From Magnetovibrio sp. (GTDB taxonomy: Bacteria > Pseudomonadota > Alphaproteobacteria > Rhodospirillales > Casp-alpha2): a stretch of DNA of 64,000 bases. Each line of letters starts with the position of its first letter. The stretch's first letter is position 1. Of this stretch, positions 62,986 through 64,000 are shown piece by piece. The notes under the pieces were generated by a model. The model did no database searches, was not told the origin of the DNA, and saw only the letters and a list, made by a program, of their open reading frames with translations. Location: NCBI GenBank assembly GCA_002690705.1, contig NZFO01000008.1, positions 130,628-194,627 of the forward strand, in the 5' to 3' direction. Position numbers and translations under genes: made by a program.

Positions 62986-64000
62986 ATGTCAGAAAAGTCA
63001 AATGCAATGCCAAAAAAATGTATAGTTACGGGTGGAGCCGGATTTATAGGGAGTCATTTAGTCGACTTACTTCTACAGGGAGGCCACACAGTTACAGTCA
63101 TTGACAATTATTCAACCGGACGGGCTCTTAATTTGGCACACGTTTCCAACCACACTAGGCTCATAATTTATGAAGCCGATGTCACTGACCTTAAGTCAAT
63201 CACACCTTTGTTTGAAAAAGTTGATTGGGTATTTCATCTAGCAGCTTTGGCAGATATTGTTCCGTCAATTCAAAAACCAGTTCCTTACCATCACTCAAAC
63301 GTCAGCGGCACACTGTCTGTACTCGAGGCATCACGCGCAGGCGGCATTAAACGATTCATATATGCAGCCTCCTCTTCATGCTATGGTATTCCTGATAACT
63401 ATCCGACGAGTGAAACGTCAGAAATTCGCCCAATGTACCCCTACGCTTTAACGAAGTATGTCGGAGAGACATATACTATGCATTGGGCACAGGTATTCGG
63501 ACTTCCTGCTATATCATTGCGCATGTTTAATGTTTTTGGCCCAAGGTCGCGGACATCTGGAACCTATGGCGCAGTCTTTGGGGTTTTCCTTGCGCAGAAA
63601 CTAGCAAAGAAACCGTTTACAATTGTCGGGGACGGGAAGCAGACCCGAGACTTCACTTACGTAACAGATGCGGCCGAAGCATTCGTTGAAGCAGCAAAAT
63701 CAGATATTTCTGGTGAAATTATGAACATCGGATCAGACGGACATTATAGTATTAACCAATTAACTGATTTAATAGGAGGTGAGAAAGTATTTATTCCAAA
63801 ACGTCCGGGAGAGCCGGACTGCACATTCGCCGACACTACAAAAATTCGCTCCCTCCTAAATTGGCGTCCAAAAATGTCGTTTGAATCTGGCGTTGCAGCA
63901 GTGCTTGATCAAATAGAATATTGGCGGGAGGCGCCAGTTTGGGAGCCCGAGAGCATCGCCACAGCTACTTCCGATTGGTTCACTTATTTAGGACAAACCA
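62986..64000 (+). CDS. NAD-dependent epimerase/dehydratase (3' end at or beyond the window)
   Basis: At least 338 residues of an extended SDR, open to the end of the window. The Rossmann motif is IVTGGAGFIGSHLVDLL near residue 14, VIDNYSTGR, HLAALADIVPSIQKP, the SSSCYG serine, the YALTKYVGE YxxxK pair, and LRMFNVFGPRSRT. It resembles UDP-glucose/UDP-GlcNAc 4-epimerases (WbpP/GalE-like). The last visible residues (ATSDWFTYL) look like the usual C-terminus, so little should be missing. The start at 62986 is the first ATG in frame after the transaldolase; a second ATG at 63007 is possible. It continues the same plus-strand operon. Confidence 0.85.
   Translation, partial: MSEKSNAMPKKCIVTGGAGFIGSHLVDLLLQGGHTVTVIDNYSTGRALNLAHVSNHTRLIIYEADVTDLKSITPLFEKVDWVFHLAALADIVPSIQKPVPYHHSNVSGTLSVLEASRAGGIKRFIYAASSSCYGIPDNYPTSETSEIRPMYPYALTKYVGETYTMHWAQVFGLPAISLRMFNVFGPRSRTSGTYGAVFGVFLAQKLAKKPFTIVGDGKQTRDFTYVTDAAEAFVEAAKSDISGEIMNIGSDGHYSINQLTDLIGGEKVFIPKRPGEPDCTFADTTKIRSLLNWRPKMSFESGVAAVLDQIEYWREAPVWEPESIATATSDWFTYLGQT

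Noticed and set aside
1-64000. CRISPR array, insertion sequence, prophage or integrase
   Set aside because: No regularly spaced repeat array, transposase, recombinase or terminal inverted repeats were seen.

Overview
The window looks like chromosomal DNA from an alphaproteobacterium, probably a Rhodospirillales-like and perhaps marine lineage. The signs are the block hemY / mitofilin-like gene / hemD / hemC diverging from tsaD-gpsA, a DUF1674 (SDHAF4-type) gene beside rsmB, an rsmB...heparinase II/III neighbourhood, a DUF2325 gene beside an iron-storage cluster, and HemY with a C-terminal zinc ribbon. The base composition is fairly AT-rich, more so in the right half. This is inferred from gene content and synteny; no database search was possible.

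Layout. 1-4.2 kb: 3' part of a YbbP/FtsX-type ABC permease, a Bax-inhibitor-1 family membrane protein with a strong terminator, and an SDR oxidoreductase. 4.7-8.4 kb: an iron/redox cluster with a Bfd-type [2Fe-2S] ferredoxin behind a Fur-box-like operator, a Prx5-type peroxiredoxin, an unnamed CxxC protein, a DUF2325 gene split by a frameshift, and bacterioferritin. 8.6-9.6 kb: a decayed oligopeptide ABC ATPase gene next to tRNA-Arg(TCG) and tRNA-Thr(CGT). 9.8-23 kb: mostly core genes (glycosyltransferase, CoA-transferase, hemY-mitofilin-hemD-hemC, tsaD, gpsA, Rieske protein, acs, DUF1674, rsmB).

23-64 kb: a large surface-polysaccharide region. It opens with an SxtJ - DUF5989 - carbamoyltransferase - heparinase II/III cassette directly after rsmB. 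Next comes a patchwork of single genes and short operons on both strands (two O-antigen ligase-like proteins, a Wzy-like polymerase, FemAB-like acyltransferase, TviB-type UDP-sugar dehydrogenase, UXS-like epimerase, glycosyltransferases, four methyltransferases, a secreted pentapeptide-repeat protein). At 48.1 kb the arrangement changes: a winged-helix regulator with a Rossmann-like C-terminal domain and a NusG/RfaH-type antiterminator overlap by four bases. They are followed by an ops-like element and a long run of plus-strand genes to the window end.

That plus-strand run encodes a dTDP-deoxysugar pathway (rfbB, rfbA, rfbC, FdtA-type ketoisomerase, DegT-type aminotransferase, C-methyltransferase, reductase/epimerase), an MsbA/PglK-like ABC flippase candidate, glycosyltransferase, a GMC oxidoreductase with a Tat-type small partner, a sulfotransferase-like protein, a transaldolase and a terminal epimerase. 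The likely logic is that the regulator binds a repeated palindrome array upstream of itself, and the RfaH-like factor loads at the ops-like site to carry RNA polymerase through the long operon. This regulatory module is the most interesting part of the window.
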